NCBI RefSeq assembly: GCF_003576645.1
Contig: NC_044918.1
Location: forward strand, 26,440,754-26,504,753
Reading direction: 5' to 3'
Source of the DNA: Ipomoea triloba
Lineage: Eukaryota > Streptophyta > Magnoliopsida > Solanales > Convolvulaceae
DNA length: 64,000 nt
Both the position numbers and the translations under genes were made by a program. The notes beneath the pieces were generated by a model. It did not search any database. It was given only the letters and a program-made list of their open reading frames with translations, and was not told the origin of the DNA. Below are positions 21,774 to 33,214 of the stretch, one piece after another; the stretch's first letter is position 1, and every line of letters starts with the position of its first letter.

Positions 21774-24036
21774 TGTAACACCCCGGACCTACCTTCCCGT
21801 ACATCCGAGGCATTACCGCCACACCTAGAGAGAGAGTTCTATCATTCCTCGATGAACCTCACTCTAGGTGCACAGGCTAAAGGAACTCTTCTCATCACAA
21901 CAATCACTCAACAGATACTTAACACTTACATACATATCAACTGGTGAAGCTTCATTAAGCAAAGTATATAATCTTGCAAAAATACATACATAAGATTGCC
22001 CCTCGGGCCAAAATACCAACAAGGTTCAACCTAGACGCAACTGGTCATGCCTAGCCATCACTAAGGCTACAAAAAATATATGTACACCAAAAAAAATTCC
22101 CAAAGACTCCCAAGGATCCGACGTCTAGTCAAGCATGCGGTACACGGGGCCGGTGAACTCTCCCCAGACCAGGTGCCACTCCCCCTCATACCAGGTAATA
22201 TGGTCCAAAAACCGAGAAGTGGTTATGACCATCGACCACTCCTCCCAAACATCCCGAGGGCTAGGGTCCCAAGGGTAGGGGTAGTGCACAATGAACTCCA
22301 GGGGGTCGCTACCATCTAACGGCTCTATGGGGTAAAAGTTGTAAGCAGCCTGGACCTCGTCCATAACCGGGCAAGAGACAAAAGGGGCCGACGGAGCCAT
22401 AGGAGTATCTGGGTTGGTGGGAGCCTCGGGAGCATAACCAGGTGCGTATGGGTCTTCTCCCTCCATCATCTGTATGTAATCGTCATAATCCATGCCCTGA
22501 CATACATACTCCGGTGAACTTTCGGAGTTCACCGGGCTGCAAGAACTGACACTAGACTGCATCTGATAAGAACACAGTGAAGTGTAGTTAGCACGACGGC
22601 TAAGTAAGGATATCCATGGGTTATTCAAAACTAAATAAAGGTTTTGTAAAAATTGTTACATAGAAAACCCTATACCTTACTCATCTGCAAGATTCTACCT
22701 GCAACAGTTATAAATAGCAACTTGCATACATTATGAGCACAATTCAATAACGTCTCATAACATTTTCCCTCTTGACAAGGTCATTTGATATGCATTTACA
22801 TACTCAATAATATATTGTTAAACAATTTGGCATACTAGTAAGTAGTAGAAAACATAAATCACACATCTTGCTTGTAATCACTTTAGTAGAAAAACCTTTC
22901 CCTCGTAATGAGATTCCCATCACCTTTCACTTTTCAAAGAGAGAGATCACCCACAACCTTTGGGTACCTAAACACTTATTACATCTCTCTTTCCTGTAGT
23001 TACGGAGTAACTTCATTCATATTTCGAAATTCTACTTAGTCCTAGATAGAAAGTGTGAAGCCTTTGGAGTCCTTTCTCCACTTTTGACCACTTGGATCGT
23101 TGAACTCGGGTTCAGTGGTCATCGCCCGGTCTAATACTGATCCCCTGGACTTATAGGAGCGTTGGAATGATCCCTAGCTAGTCTCACTAGGTTCATAAGA
23201 ACGACACCTACCCGAACATAGAGTGACTATACTTAAGTGTGCACACCCCCGTAGGAGTACCTTTTCCTTCCGGGTGATATAGTACTCGGCGAATAGACTT
23301 TGCCCACAGTATGATTGATCATACACATAATTACCATGCGGAATAGGCACTTTAAGCTCATCTTTATTCCGTGGTTAACAAGATCCTTCACCACTTTTAC
23401 TAGAACTAAGGTTTGAAAACATTTTTCTACTCTTTTCCCTTTCTTGCTTTAAGAATATTTTGGACATACTTGGGTCAATTCTAATACTCGGAAATTAATC
23501 CTCCTTTTAACCCCACTCAAAAATTCTCCTTTGCTTTGCAAAACATTTGGATGATCCACTAACATCCTTTCACAAAAGTAATTTAAGTGTAACAATTCTA
23601 CACTTTCAACCCCACATTTTTCACATAAGTCTCACATTTGACACATACATCTCAATGCATATAGCATATACACTTCCCAACCTCAACATAGGCATAACAC
23701 ATAAAATATATTTATTCCTCTCACTAACCACATATATAATTGTGGGTTATACATACCATATACCATACACAAAATGTGACACTTTACCATGTATATGTAC
23801 ATAATACAACAATTTATTAATACATACATACCCGTATAGGTATATATATATATATATATATATGGTTTAAATACCCACACACCACACGTATATAGATATA
23901 TATATATATATACGATACACACATATATATATATATACTATAATTCACATACAACACACCAACATACTCACAATACTTATAATTATATATATACTACACT
24001 ACACGTACCTACATTACATATATATACACAAATCAC

Positions 24037-24073
<37 letters not shown>

Positions 24074-25201
24074 CTATACTACATGTACACACATACTATA
24101 TATATGTACATAACACTTATAAATATATATACTTTACACTACACGCACATACATACTATACACATTATAATATACATAGTATGCTTAACTTAATTGTTTA
24201 GGCACATTAACAACCACCTCATACCAACACAACATTTTGTACATATGCCTTACGAAAATACAATTACATATATATACATTCATTATGTACACAAAAATTC
24301 CACCTAGAACCCATCATATTTCAACCAAGCTATCAATTATCTAGTTTCAAACAACCTCAACCAATTAAAGGGATTCCTTACCTCAACCGGGTTTCTAATT
24401 CCGTAGAAAATCCTTGTAGATGATTTTCCCCAATTCACCTTAAAACCCTAGAATTCCAACAACAACATAACACATGATTTTAAGAAATCTTAACTTAGAT
24501 TCATGTTCTAGGATGAAGAATAAAGCTATCTACCGAATAAAATTGGAGTTTTACCGAATAACTTGAGAGTTGTGAAGAAATTGCTAGCTATGGAGTCTTG
24601 AAGCTTGATGAAGATGATGAAAATCCCACTCTCTCTCTCTCTCTTTTTTTTCGGCAATCACAAGGAAAAAGGGGAAAATTTTGCCTTACAAACCCACTCC
24701 ACTCTTAGTTGACTAGTTTCACCCTTATGTGATAAGATCTAAAATAAAATGGAATAAAATAATCTAAAATATCTTAGCTTAGACTGATTGGGATTAAATC
24801 AGATGAATTCTCGGTAGAAACTAATTCAATTCAAATAATTCTCGAACCCAAAAATTTATTCTAGCCAAAAACTCAAAATTGGGCTAGGTTCAGTACACTG
24901 CGAAATTTTGCGATGTACGATCACAAATAAATTTTTGCTGCTATGGGCTAATCTAATTAAATAGGAAATTCCAGAATAATAGTATGGTGTCTAAAAATCC
25001 ATTTCCTAGGACAAACGGGTCCGAATACTAGTTCCTAAAATTTTTACGGTTCGTGACCGGGACGTACGATCGCAGCTTATTACTAACTGTCCTTACTTAT
25101 AATAATTCTTTTGAGGCATTGGGAGATCATCTCATGAATGTTATAGCCTAAAGAAATATTTTTTCGAACCTTAATTTTACTGAAATAGGTGAGGGGTTAC
25201 A
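21774..25201 (-). repeat. 3.4 kb LTR of a Tekay/Del-like chromovirus
   Basis: Plus-strand termini are TGTAACACCCC and GGGGTTACA, an 8-bp or longer inverted repeat. Just inside (25202-25240) is the purine-rich tract region (minus-strand complement of 'ctaccctccttaagaaaag'). The length and the TGTAACACCCC start are typical of Tekay/Del. It is the 3' LTR, since the integrase end lies to its right on the minus strand. TA-rich microsatellites occupy 23820-24130. Confidence 0.82.
22125..22628 (-). CDS. 167-codon ORF inside the chromovirus LTR, function unknown
   Basis: An open frame on the element's sense strand within the 3' half of the LTR. The protein is acidic and rich in Pro, Tyr and Trp: QGMDYDDYIQMMEGEDPYAP, EAPTNPDTPMAPSAPF, VHYPYPWDPSPRDVWEEW, LVWGEFTGPVYRMLD. 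No membrane segment, signal peptide or known domain is seen. Its composition is unlike the flanking LTR, suggesting coding constraint at some time. ORFs within long chromovirus LTRs may be leftovers of leader ORFs. No matching 5' LTR copy is present to compare. Confidence 0.35.
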   Translation of the reverse strand: MNNPWISLLSRRANYTSLCSYQMQSSVSSCSPVNSESSPEYVCQGMDYDDYIQMMEGEDPYAPGYAPEAPTNPDTPMAPSAPFVSCPVMDEVQAAYNFYPIEPLDGSDPLEFIVHYPYPWDPSPRDVWEEWSMVITTSRFLDHITWYEGEWHLVWGEFTGPVYRMLD

Positions 25202-25274
25202 GTCTACCCTCCTTAAGAAAAGTTTCGTCCCCGAAACTTACTTTCTCAGTAGACCACTACCTACTTTCATGCAC

Positions 25275-25430
25275 ACATATGGCAATTAGCACATAGAACA
25301 TTGCACATCAAGTATCTTAGACAGCAATTAGCACATAGAACATTGCACATCAAGTATCTTAGACACATAATAAGTGGAAGAACATTGCACATCAAGTATC
25401 TTAGACACATAATAAGTGGATTGACTCTTA
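25275..25430. repeat. Tandem repeats in the chromovirus 3' untranslated region
   Basis: The phrase 'agaacattgcacatcaag' occurs three times with 'tatcttagaca', and 'cacataataagtgga' twice. Unit length is about 45-57 bp. Read directly. Confidence 0.9.
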
Positions 25431-25434
25431 CTTA

Positions 25435-26306
25435 CTTGAGTTAAACAACTCTGGATATCGTTCCATCATCGCGTCTTCCAATTCCCAGGTAGCTTCTTCT
25501 GGACTATGGTTTGACCATTGAACTTTGACCATCCTGATCGACTTTCTCCTCGTGTCTCAGGTCTTAGAATCCAAGATTTGAATTGGCCTTTCTTCATACG
25601 TCAATGAGTCATCCATTGTCAGTCCCTCCGGCTCCAGTGCATGAGACACATCAGGTACATATCGTTTCAATTGTGAGACATGAAACACGTTATGTACTCT
25701 GTCCAGTTCGATTGGTAGGGCCAATCGATATGCCAGATTTCCCACTCTTTCTAAAATTTCGTAGGGTCCTATAAATCGAGGGCTTAGTTTCCCTTTCTTT
25801 CCAAACCTTTTGACCCCTTTTGTGGGTGAGACTTTCAATAACACCTTCTCTCCCACCTGGTACTCTATGAATTGTCGCTTTAGATCAGCATAGGACTTTT
25901 GGCGATCTTGTGCGACTTTCATTCTCTCCTGAATCACTTTGATTGCCTCAATGGTTTCTTGTAAGTACTGAGGTCCAAGAGTAACAGCATCACTCTTATC
26001 GCTCCAGCATAGTGGACTTCGACACTTCTGTCCATATAATGCTTCGTAAGGAGCTATTCTTATAGTGGCATGATAGCTGTTATTGTATGAAAATTCAATT
26101 AGATCCAACTGCTCATCCCACGAACCCTGAAAATCGAGTGCACAACCTCTGAGCATATCTTCCAAGGTTTGGATTGTTCGCTCCGTTTGACCATCGGTGG
26201 CAGGATGAAATGCTGTGCTCATCTTGAGTTGCGTACCCATGGCTACCTGTAATGTTTCCCAAAATCTTGATAGGAACCGTGAATCTCGGTCTGAAATAAT
26301 ATCGCG
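25435..26306 (-). pseudogene. Chromovirus integrase C-terminal half and chromodomain
   Basis: From the right: ARDIISDRDSRFLSRFW, then STAFHPATDGQTERTIQTL with the integrase core, YEALYGQKCRSPLCW, the GPY/F region (KLSPRFIGPYEILERVG) and HNVFHVSQLKRYVPD. A TGA at 25557-25559 separates this from a chromodomain-like tail RKSIRMVKVQWSNHS followed by EEATWELEDAM. Everything upstream of the integrase core (gag, protease, RT, RNase H, 5' LTR) is missing. The break at about 26306 abuts the end of the carbonic anhydrase ORF. Confidence 0.88.
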
Positions 26307-26313
26307 TGCTATC

Positions 26314-26922
26314 CTAGATCATGTCATTTAGCGGCTGCAATGGTCTTGCATTACACTTAGCATAATTATGAACAGCTTCTCTAAGCAGTTTAATCTGTCT
26401 CCTGGAAACAGTCTTTATCTTTGTGTTAATGGTCCAGATAACACCTTCAGTACAAGGAGGAGTAGTGAGTGAACCTAAGTATCTGTAGTACCATGTACAT
26501 CTAAAGTTGATTTCTCTGGGATCAATCCAACCTATTTGTCTCTCTCTATCTTTTTTGTCCATCAGTAGTGAAACATTACTCACCAGCCTGGAGAGAAAAG
26601 CATCAGGTTTGCCAATCCTGTAAAGAACAGTAGTAACAGCTCTCTGATTCTGCAGTGTCTGGTCACGGCTTTGGTGAACCATGTGCAGCTCCAAGGCATA
26701 TCTTCTTCCATTGATAGTGTGCTCAGAGGGAGAGTGCCAATGTGCTGATATTAAAGGGTACTCTATCCCCTTTATACAGAAGGATCCAGCATCACCATGC
26801 CATTTAATCAAAATGTCGTGGCCACGGTTCTTGACAGTGGCATTGGCAGGTTTGTAATGCCTCTTCTCGAAGCTTCTGATAAATTCTAATCTTTCATGCG
26901 ATATGTCGATGGGAGACCGCAT
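26314..26922 (-). CDS. Alpha-type carbonic anhydrase, N-terminally truncated, inside the CACTA element
   Basis: Alpha carbonic anhydrases hydrate CO2 to bicarbonate using a zinc held by three histidines; plant forms are usually secreted or in the thylakoid lumen. The 202-codon ORF starts MRSPIDISHE, the conserved QSPIDI block with Gln replaced by Arg. The zinc ligands are all present: HWHSPSEH gives H61 and H63, ELHMVH gives H80. TWYYRYLGSLTTPPCTEGV is the substrate-pocket block, and the end ARPLQPLND is family-typical. Missing are the signal peptide and roughly the first 40-60 residues including the first disulfide cysteine (the frame upstream reads SAKNGE where family members usually have Cys-Lys-Asn-Gly). 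An in-frame TAA lies about a dozen codons upstream. No introns interrupt it, although plant family members usually have several. It lies 8 bp from the chromovirus fragment. Confidence 0.85.
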   Translation of the reverse strand: MRSPIDISHERLEFIRSFEKRHYKPANATVKNRGHDILIKWHGDAGSFCIKGIEYPLISAHWHSPSEHTINGRRYALELHMVHQSRDQTLQNQRAVTTVLYRIGKPDAFLSRLVSNVSLLMDKKDRERQIGWIDPREINFRCTWYYRYLGSLTTPPCTEGVIWTINTKIKTVSRRQIKLLREAVHNYAKCNARPLQPLNDMI

Positions 26923-27954
26923 TTCTCCATTCTTGGCAGATTTGAAGTTTAAGCCATTTTAGCTTCTAAGTCATTTTACGAAAATTTGTGTGAGTATTTA
27001 GTAAGGTATTTTGATTACATTTCCTCCAAATATGTAGTTTGTCAAGTCTAGAACGTACATAAACAATTTCATAACAATCCAAGGAGTAGAAGTATTGTTT
27101 TTGAATTATTTTCCTAAATCTGGACAGCACACTGCCAAGCGTATAAACGTAATTTTCTGTGTTAATTTGAAGATCAACTTGCCTCAAACTTTTTATGAAT
27201 ATCAAGTACTATAAGTTTAGGTTCCACCATCAAAATTTCAAGTGAAAAGGAGTTTGGGAAGTATTTTTACCGAATTATTCTTTCGGACTGCGCATTACAC
27301 TTAGCTTTTATTGAATTGTATTTGAATGTGTGTTTGAGTATATATATGATTTAGTAAGTCTATTGTTAATAATGGTGATTAGTGTTAATAATGATATATA
27401 TACTATGATGTTATTATGACGTTGATGATTATTGAACGATGATAACATCATAGTATATCATTATTGGGGATGATGATTTAATTATGAGTTAATGATGATT
27501 TGGTGTTTGATGCTTGAGTCGTATGATATTTGATACTTGATGCTTGAATTTGCAGGTGGGTGGAGGAGATCATGTTCATGGTTTTAAGACTTTGATTTTG
27601 CTAGACTTCCTCAACCAAAAAAGCTACTTTCAGACTTTTGTTATGTAATTGCAATTTTGATTTTATAGTATTGTGTTTTGATGATATATATTATTGTATT
27701 AAAGTGTGTGATTTAAAATATTGTGTTAGTATAAAGTTTAATAATAGTTTAATTTTATGATGATATAAATATTGATGGTAATTTGTTTTCAAAAAAAAAA
27801 TATTGATGGTAATTTGATAGTAGTAGGTAGTGTTGATGATAATATTGTTAGATATAGTGTGTTAATATGGATTTTAAGCTTTAACAGGTAAATTAAAAAG
27901 AAATAGGGGTTTTAATTAAAATAAATAAAATATTTTTTTAAAAAATATATATAT
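26923..27954. other. CACTA interior between the carbonic anhydrase ORF and the right subterminal repeats
   Basis: No gene recognised. From about 27350 it is rich in 'gatgatgat' and 'ttgatgcttga' phrases. An AG acceptor-like 'atttgcag/gtgggtgg' at about 27555 could be a relic of a transposase-gene exon, but no protein similarity is visible. Confidence 0.5.
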
Positions 27955-28311
27955 AATTAGCGACGGAAATATCCGTTGCTATTCCCTTTCAAATTCGTCA
28001 CCAGATCTTCAAATTAAGAAATTAGCGACGGATTTTTTTTGATCTAGCGATGGATTTTCTGTTGTTAGATTTAGCGACGGATTTTGTCGTCGTTATTCCC
28101 TCACAAATTTCATCATCAAATTCGTCGCCAGAAGAAATTTAGTGACAGATTTATATTACTTAGTGACGGAAATATCTGTCGCTAAACCCTAGCGACGGAC
28201 AAAAATTTTGTCGCTAAATTCTAGCGAGGAGGGTTTTTGTGACGGACCGATTCCGTCGCTAATGTTAGCGACGGATTTTGTCCGTCGCTAAAAACGCGTT
28301 TTTTTGTAGTG
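27955..28311. repeat. Right CACTA terminal and subterminal region
   Basis: At least ten copies of 'tagcgacgga' and its complement in both orientations, ending in the inverted CACTACAAAA terminus at 28311. Confidence 0.9.
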
Positions 28312-28503
28312 TAGCATATTCTTACCATTAGTGTATACTAAAATTATGATTATTATATATTTAAAATATTCATATGTTCATATATTAAATATTAGTATTT
28401 ATGAATATAATTAATCAATTATAAGATTATTAAATATTACATGAATTTCAATTTTGGGAAACAATCGTGATCCTCTAGCATATATATCAATTGCTTATAT
28501 CAG

Positions 28504-31007
28504 TTCATGATCCCCTAGCGTATAGAATTGAATAATGGCTGAAAATATAATAAGCATCAAAATACTCTTGATTTCCATTCATGTTTTCTACCATATATAC
28601 GGAAATAAAAAATATAGACAAAATATGTACCCTCTATATGGTACTTGGTCAAAATAGATGATAATTATTGCGTAATATAAATATTGTAATATATTAGTAA
28701 ATATATTCTTACCGTATATAATAAATAGTTTTAAAAAAAATATGACAAACTTACCATGAATAAAAATTACTAATATCAATTATCGTATACGCTAATATTA
28801 TATTTTTTTCGAAAAAAATTCTTCCCGTGAATATCAATTACTGTATATATAAATTAGTACGGAGTATATATTAGTTAGCAGTATTTTAAAATAGGTAACA
28901 TATTATTGAGTAGAGGAACTGGATGTGCGTGTGTAATTTTTATATTTACATTTACATAATAATGTGATTACCGTGAATTTGGAAAGTATATTACCGTGAA
29001 AATTATGGTATAATTTGTGAAATTCGAAACAATATTACCAATTAATAGATATTATTTAATTTTCATATAACATTTTCTTACCAATTAAACTTTATTAATT
29101 ATTTTACCAATAAATTATTAAAGTTGAAGAGGAGGATTTTACTTTTATTAATAGAAATAGATACTGTATTACATCTATTAATAGATATTATTTAATTTTT
29201 ATATAACATTTTCTTACCAATAAAATATTAAAGTTGAAGAGGACGATTTACTTTTATTAATATAAATAGATAGATTAATAATTAATAATTTATAATAAGA
29301 TAATAGAATTAATATTAATAGAATAGAAATAAAAGAATAGATAGATTAATTAATTTATTATTGTATACTAAATTTGTTAAATATTAAATATTATACAATT
29401 ATTAGATTTTAAATATATTTTGTAAAAGAAATCATAATCTTCTTTGTCATAAATAATTTATTGGAACTAGATGTATGTGTCTTAATAACGTATTATTGGT
29501 GTTATCAATGTGAATTTGCAAAGAATAATAATAAATGATTATTTTCTTATTGGTGTGTAAACTTATTGGTGTAGACTTATTGGAAACAATATTACCAATT
29601 AATAGATAATATTTAATTTTCATATAACATTTTTTTTATCAATTAAACTTTATTAATTATTTTTCCACAAAATTATTCAATCAATATTAACAAAAGTTTG
29701 AGGGAGAAAAATTTGGGAGGAGGACTTTCCTTTTATATATATTATAGAAGTATAGATTAGTTCGTGATCCCCTAGCGTATAGAGTTGAATAATGGCTGAA
29801 GATATAATAAGCATCAAAATACTCTTGATTTCCATTCATGTTTTCTACCATATATATAGAAATAAAAAAATATAGATAAAATATGTACCCTCTATATGGA
29901 GGTTGGTCAAAATAGATGATAATTATTACGTAATATAAATATTGTAATATATTAGTAAATATATTCTTACCGTATACAGTAAATAGTTTTTAAAAAAATA
30001 TGACAAACTTACCATGAATAAAAATTACTAATATCAATTATCGTATACGCTAATATTATATTTTTTTCGAAAAAAAAAATCATACCATTAATATCAATTA
30101 GTGTATATATAAATTAGTATATATTAATTAGCAGTATTTTAAAATAGGTAACATGTTATTGAGTAGTGCAATTGGATTTGCTTGTATAATATTTATATTT
30201 ATATTTACATAATAATGCAATTACCGTGAATTTGGAAAGTATATTACCGTGAAAATTACGGTATAATTTATGTCCACCGGGAGAATTAGGTATAATTTGT
30301 GTAATTCGAAACAATATTACCAATTAATAGATATTATTTAATTTTCATATAACATTTTCTTACCAATCAAACTTTATTAATTATTTTACCAATAAATTAT
30401 TAAAGCTGAAGAGGAGGATTTTACTTTTATTAATATAAATAGATGTTACATTTATTAATAGATATTATTTAATTTTTATATAACATTTTCTTACCAATAA
30501 AGTATTAAAGTTGAAGAGGAAGATTTTATTTTTATTAATATAAATAAATAGATTAATAATTTATAATTTATAATAAGAGAATAGAATTAATATTAATAGA
30601 ATAGAAATAATAGAATAGATAGATTAATTAACTTATTATTGTATACTAAATTTATTAAATATTAAATATTATACAATTATTAGATTTTAAATATATTTCG
30701 TCAAATAAATCATAATCTTCTTTGTCATAAATAATTTATTGGAACTAGATATGAGTGTGTTAATAACGTATTATTGGTGTTATTAATGTGAATTTGCAAA
30801 GAATAATAATAAATGATTATTTTCTTATTAGTGTGTAGACTTATTGAAACCAATATTACCAATTAATAGATATTATTTAATTTTTATAACATTTTTTACG
30901 AATTAAGCTTTATTTTATTTTACCATTAAATTATGTAATTAATATTAACAAAAGTTTGAACAGAAAATTTGGAAGGAGGATTTTACTTTTATATACACTA
31001 TAGATTA
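28504..31007. repeat. Tandem duplication of a ~1.25 kb AT-rich unit
   Basis: Copy 1 begins 'tcatgatcccctagcgtat' at 28505 and copy 2 'tcgtgatcccctagcgtat' at 29762. They stay collinear (ctgaaaatataataagcatc, tttctaccatata, taccgtgaatttgg, and so on) until the terminal phrase 'ggaggattttacttttata' near 30980. Each copy also contains several internal repeats of 'accaattaatagatatta'. No coding region. Confidence 0.88.
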
Positions 31008-31427
31008 AATTGCTATGTACTTACTATTTAGTTAGTTAACTGCCTAACTAGCATATTAATTAGTAATTACTATCTCAACATGTTGCACTCCATCCCCATC
31101 ATCAAGATCAACAAGGGTGAGATTTGCCAGGGAACAATCGACACCATGAGTAGCCATGCAGGAACAACGAACAGACTAAGAATCAAAATAGACAAGAGAT
31201 GAAGAACTCGCGAAACAAACCCTAGCAAGAGAGACACAAAACTCGCGAAACCCTAGCAAGAGAGAGGACGTGTAATTTCTTCCAAAGTGTAATGTTAATT
31301 TTATTAATTTTTGTTAGTTGTGAATTAAAAAATATCGCTCTACACATAATTAAGAGGAAAGATATAGGAATAATTCATGGATTGAGTTTACAATATAGGA
31401 ATAATTAATGGAGTGAGTTTACATTTA
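31008..31427. other. Intergenic DNA
   Basis: Contains a two-copy repeat of 'ctcgcgaaac' with 'ccctagcaagagaga' at about 31208-31265, which reads like a 5' leader. No ORF or known family is supported. Confidence 0.5.
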
Positions 31428-31549
31428 GAGCAAATTCCACTTTTAGTCATCGACTATTGTGGTATCGCCACATTTAGTCATATTCTTTAAATTATGTTGC
31501 ATTATATCTTTGACTTTTATTTATTTGCCCCAATTAATCATCTGTTTAA

Positions 31550-31700
31550 AATAAGTGACACCCGGTTGCACCCCATATGGAAGGGGGTGGGTTCGAGCCT
31601 CAGTGGAGGCAATGCTGACCCTTTGTGCTTCAGTAGGTTGAGAAAGTAGTTATAAACAGATACTACATTGTAATAAAGTCAGTAGTACTAAAAATAAACA
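31550..31700 (+). mobile_element. Probable tRNA-derived SINE in the left arm of the foldback
   Basis: GGTTGCACCCCATATGG followed by GGTTCGAGCC at 31590-31599, a good RNA polymerase III B-box. The piece is present in the left arm only; the right arm joins outer and inner repeats without it. The A-box is not clear and the 3' end is not fixed. Confidence 0.45.
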
Positions 31701-31963
31701 AAATTTTAAAAGGATTACTAATTGTTGCAAGTAAATGAAAGGAGTTAATACCGATTTTGGTCCCTTGACTATAGCGTAATACTTGATTTTGTCCCATAGA
31801 ATTAAAAGTACCCAATTTAATCCTCTAACTTGTGAAATATACTCAATTTGGTCCTCCGTTACAATTTACATCCATCAGCCGTTAAAAATGGGGGCAAAAT
31901 CGTCATTTTCAATAGTCAAGGGACCAAAATGGGTACTTAATAGTTGAGGAACCAAAATGAGTA

Positions 31964-31964
<1 letters not shown>

Positions 31965-32003
<39 letters not shown>
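31965..32003. repeat. (ATT)n microsatellite
   Basis: About 12 ATT units at the end of the left inner arm. Confidence 0.95.
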
Positions 32004-32007
<4 letters not shown>

Positions 32008-33165
32008 TTAATATTGGGACAATGTCTCTTAGTTTAGTTTTATATATCAACACGAGGGGTGTGTAATCAATTAACTGAACCGTTTTAACCAAAGTTTTTA
32101 AAAATTTAACCGTTAACCGAACCAAATTAAATTTTTTTTGGGATTAATTGGTGTATTAACCGAACTTTTTAAAGCTAAAGTTCTAAATCCTAAAAATAAT
32201 ACCTATAATAATAAATTCAATTAAAATAATACATATAGTAATAAATCCATAAGAAAATATACAAAAATAATATCATAAATACATTACAAATTTATAGAGA
32301 TTTTACATATTAGATTATATATTTATTTATTTAGTTATATATATGTTTAAAATTTCGGTTAATCGTTCGGTTGACCAACAATTTTGAACGCAATTAACCG
32401 TTAATCGAAATTTTAAAAAACCTTTAACGATTAACCAAACTGAAAAAGTTTTGTTAAAAATGGTTAACCGACACTTTCAAACCCAATTAATCATTAATTG
32501 AATTTTTAGAAAATCTTGAACCATTAACCGAACCCAAATTCAAACTCAATTAACCGTTAACTGAAATTTAAAAAAAAAAAACAAAAAAACATTTAGCCAT
32601 TAACCCAACCCAAAAAGTTCAGTTAAACAATGGTTAACCGTTCGGTTCGGTTAATGGTTAAAGGTTTTTTAAAATTTTAACTAAACTTTTTAAAATTTTG
32701 ATTCAATGGTTTGGTTAATGGTTAAAGATTTTTTAAAATTTCAATTAATAGTTAATTTGGTTCGAAATTGTCGGTTAACTATTTTTAACTAAACTTTTTC
32801 GGTTCAGTTAATGGTTAAAGATTTTTTAAAATTTCGATTAACGGTTAATTGGGTTCGAATTTGTCGGTTAACTATTTTTAACTGAACTTTTATGATATTG
32901 TTTTTCTATATTTTGTTATGAATTTATTATATGTATTATTTTAATTAGATTTATTATAATAGGTATTATTTTTAGGATTTAGAATTGTTGCTTTAAAAAA
33001 TTTGGTTAATCGGTTAACCAACCGATTAATCGAGAACAATTTCATGTCGGCTCGATTAACGGTTAAAGTTTTAAAAACTTCAGTTAAAATGGTTCGATTA
33101 ATAGATTACACACCCCTAATGTTGATATACAAAACTAAACTAAGAGATATTGTCCCAATATTAAG

Positions 33166-33167
<2 letters not shown>

Positions 33168-33212
<45 letters not shown>
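33168..33212. repeat. (AAT)n microsatellite
   Basis: About 14 AAT/TAA units, the mirror-arm counterpart of the (ATT)n tract at 31965. Confidence 0.95.

Positions 33213-33214
<2 letters not shown>

Larger units (their letters stand above)
21379..28311. mobile_element. CACTA transposon, non-autonomous, carrying captured and inserted DNA
   Basis: Termini are CACTACAAAAAAAACACG on the left and CACTACAAAAAAACGCG (reverse complement) on the right, with a 3-bp target duplication TAG at 21376-21378 and 28312-28314. Subterminal regions hold many direct and inverted copies of TTAGCGACGGA, as is usual for CACTA elements. No TNP2-type transposase is present. A neighbouring unit at about 21275-21295 preserves the uninterrupted target (cccctagcatattctta), which supports the insertion site. 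Confidence 0.93.

Noticed and set aside
31590..31599. Possible tRNA gene (GGTTCGAGCC)
   Set aside because: A cloverleaf with paired acceptor and anticodon stems could not be drawn; a SINE fits better.
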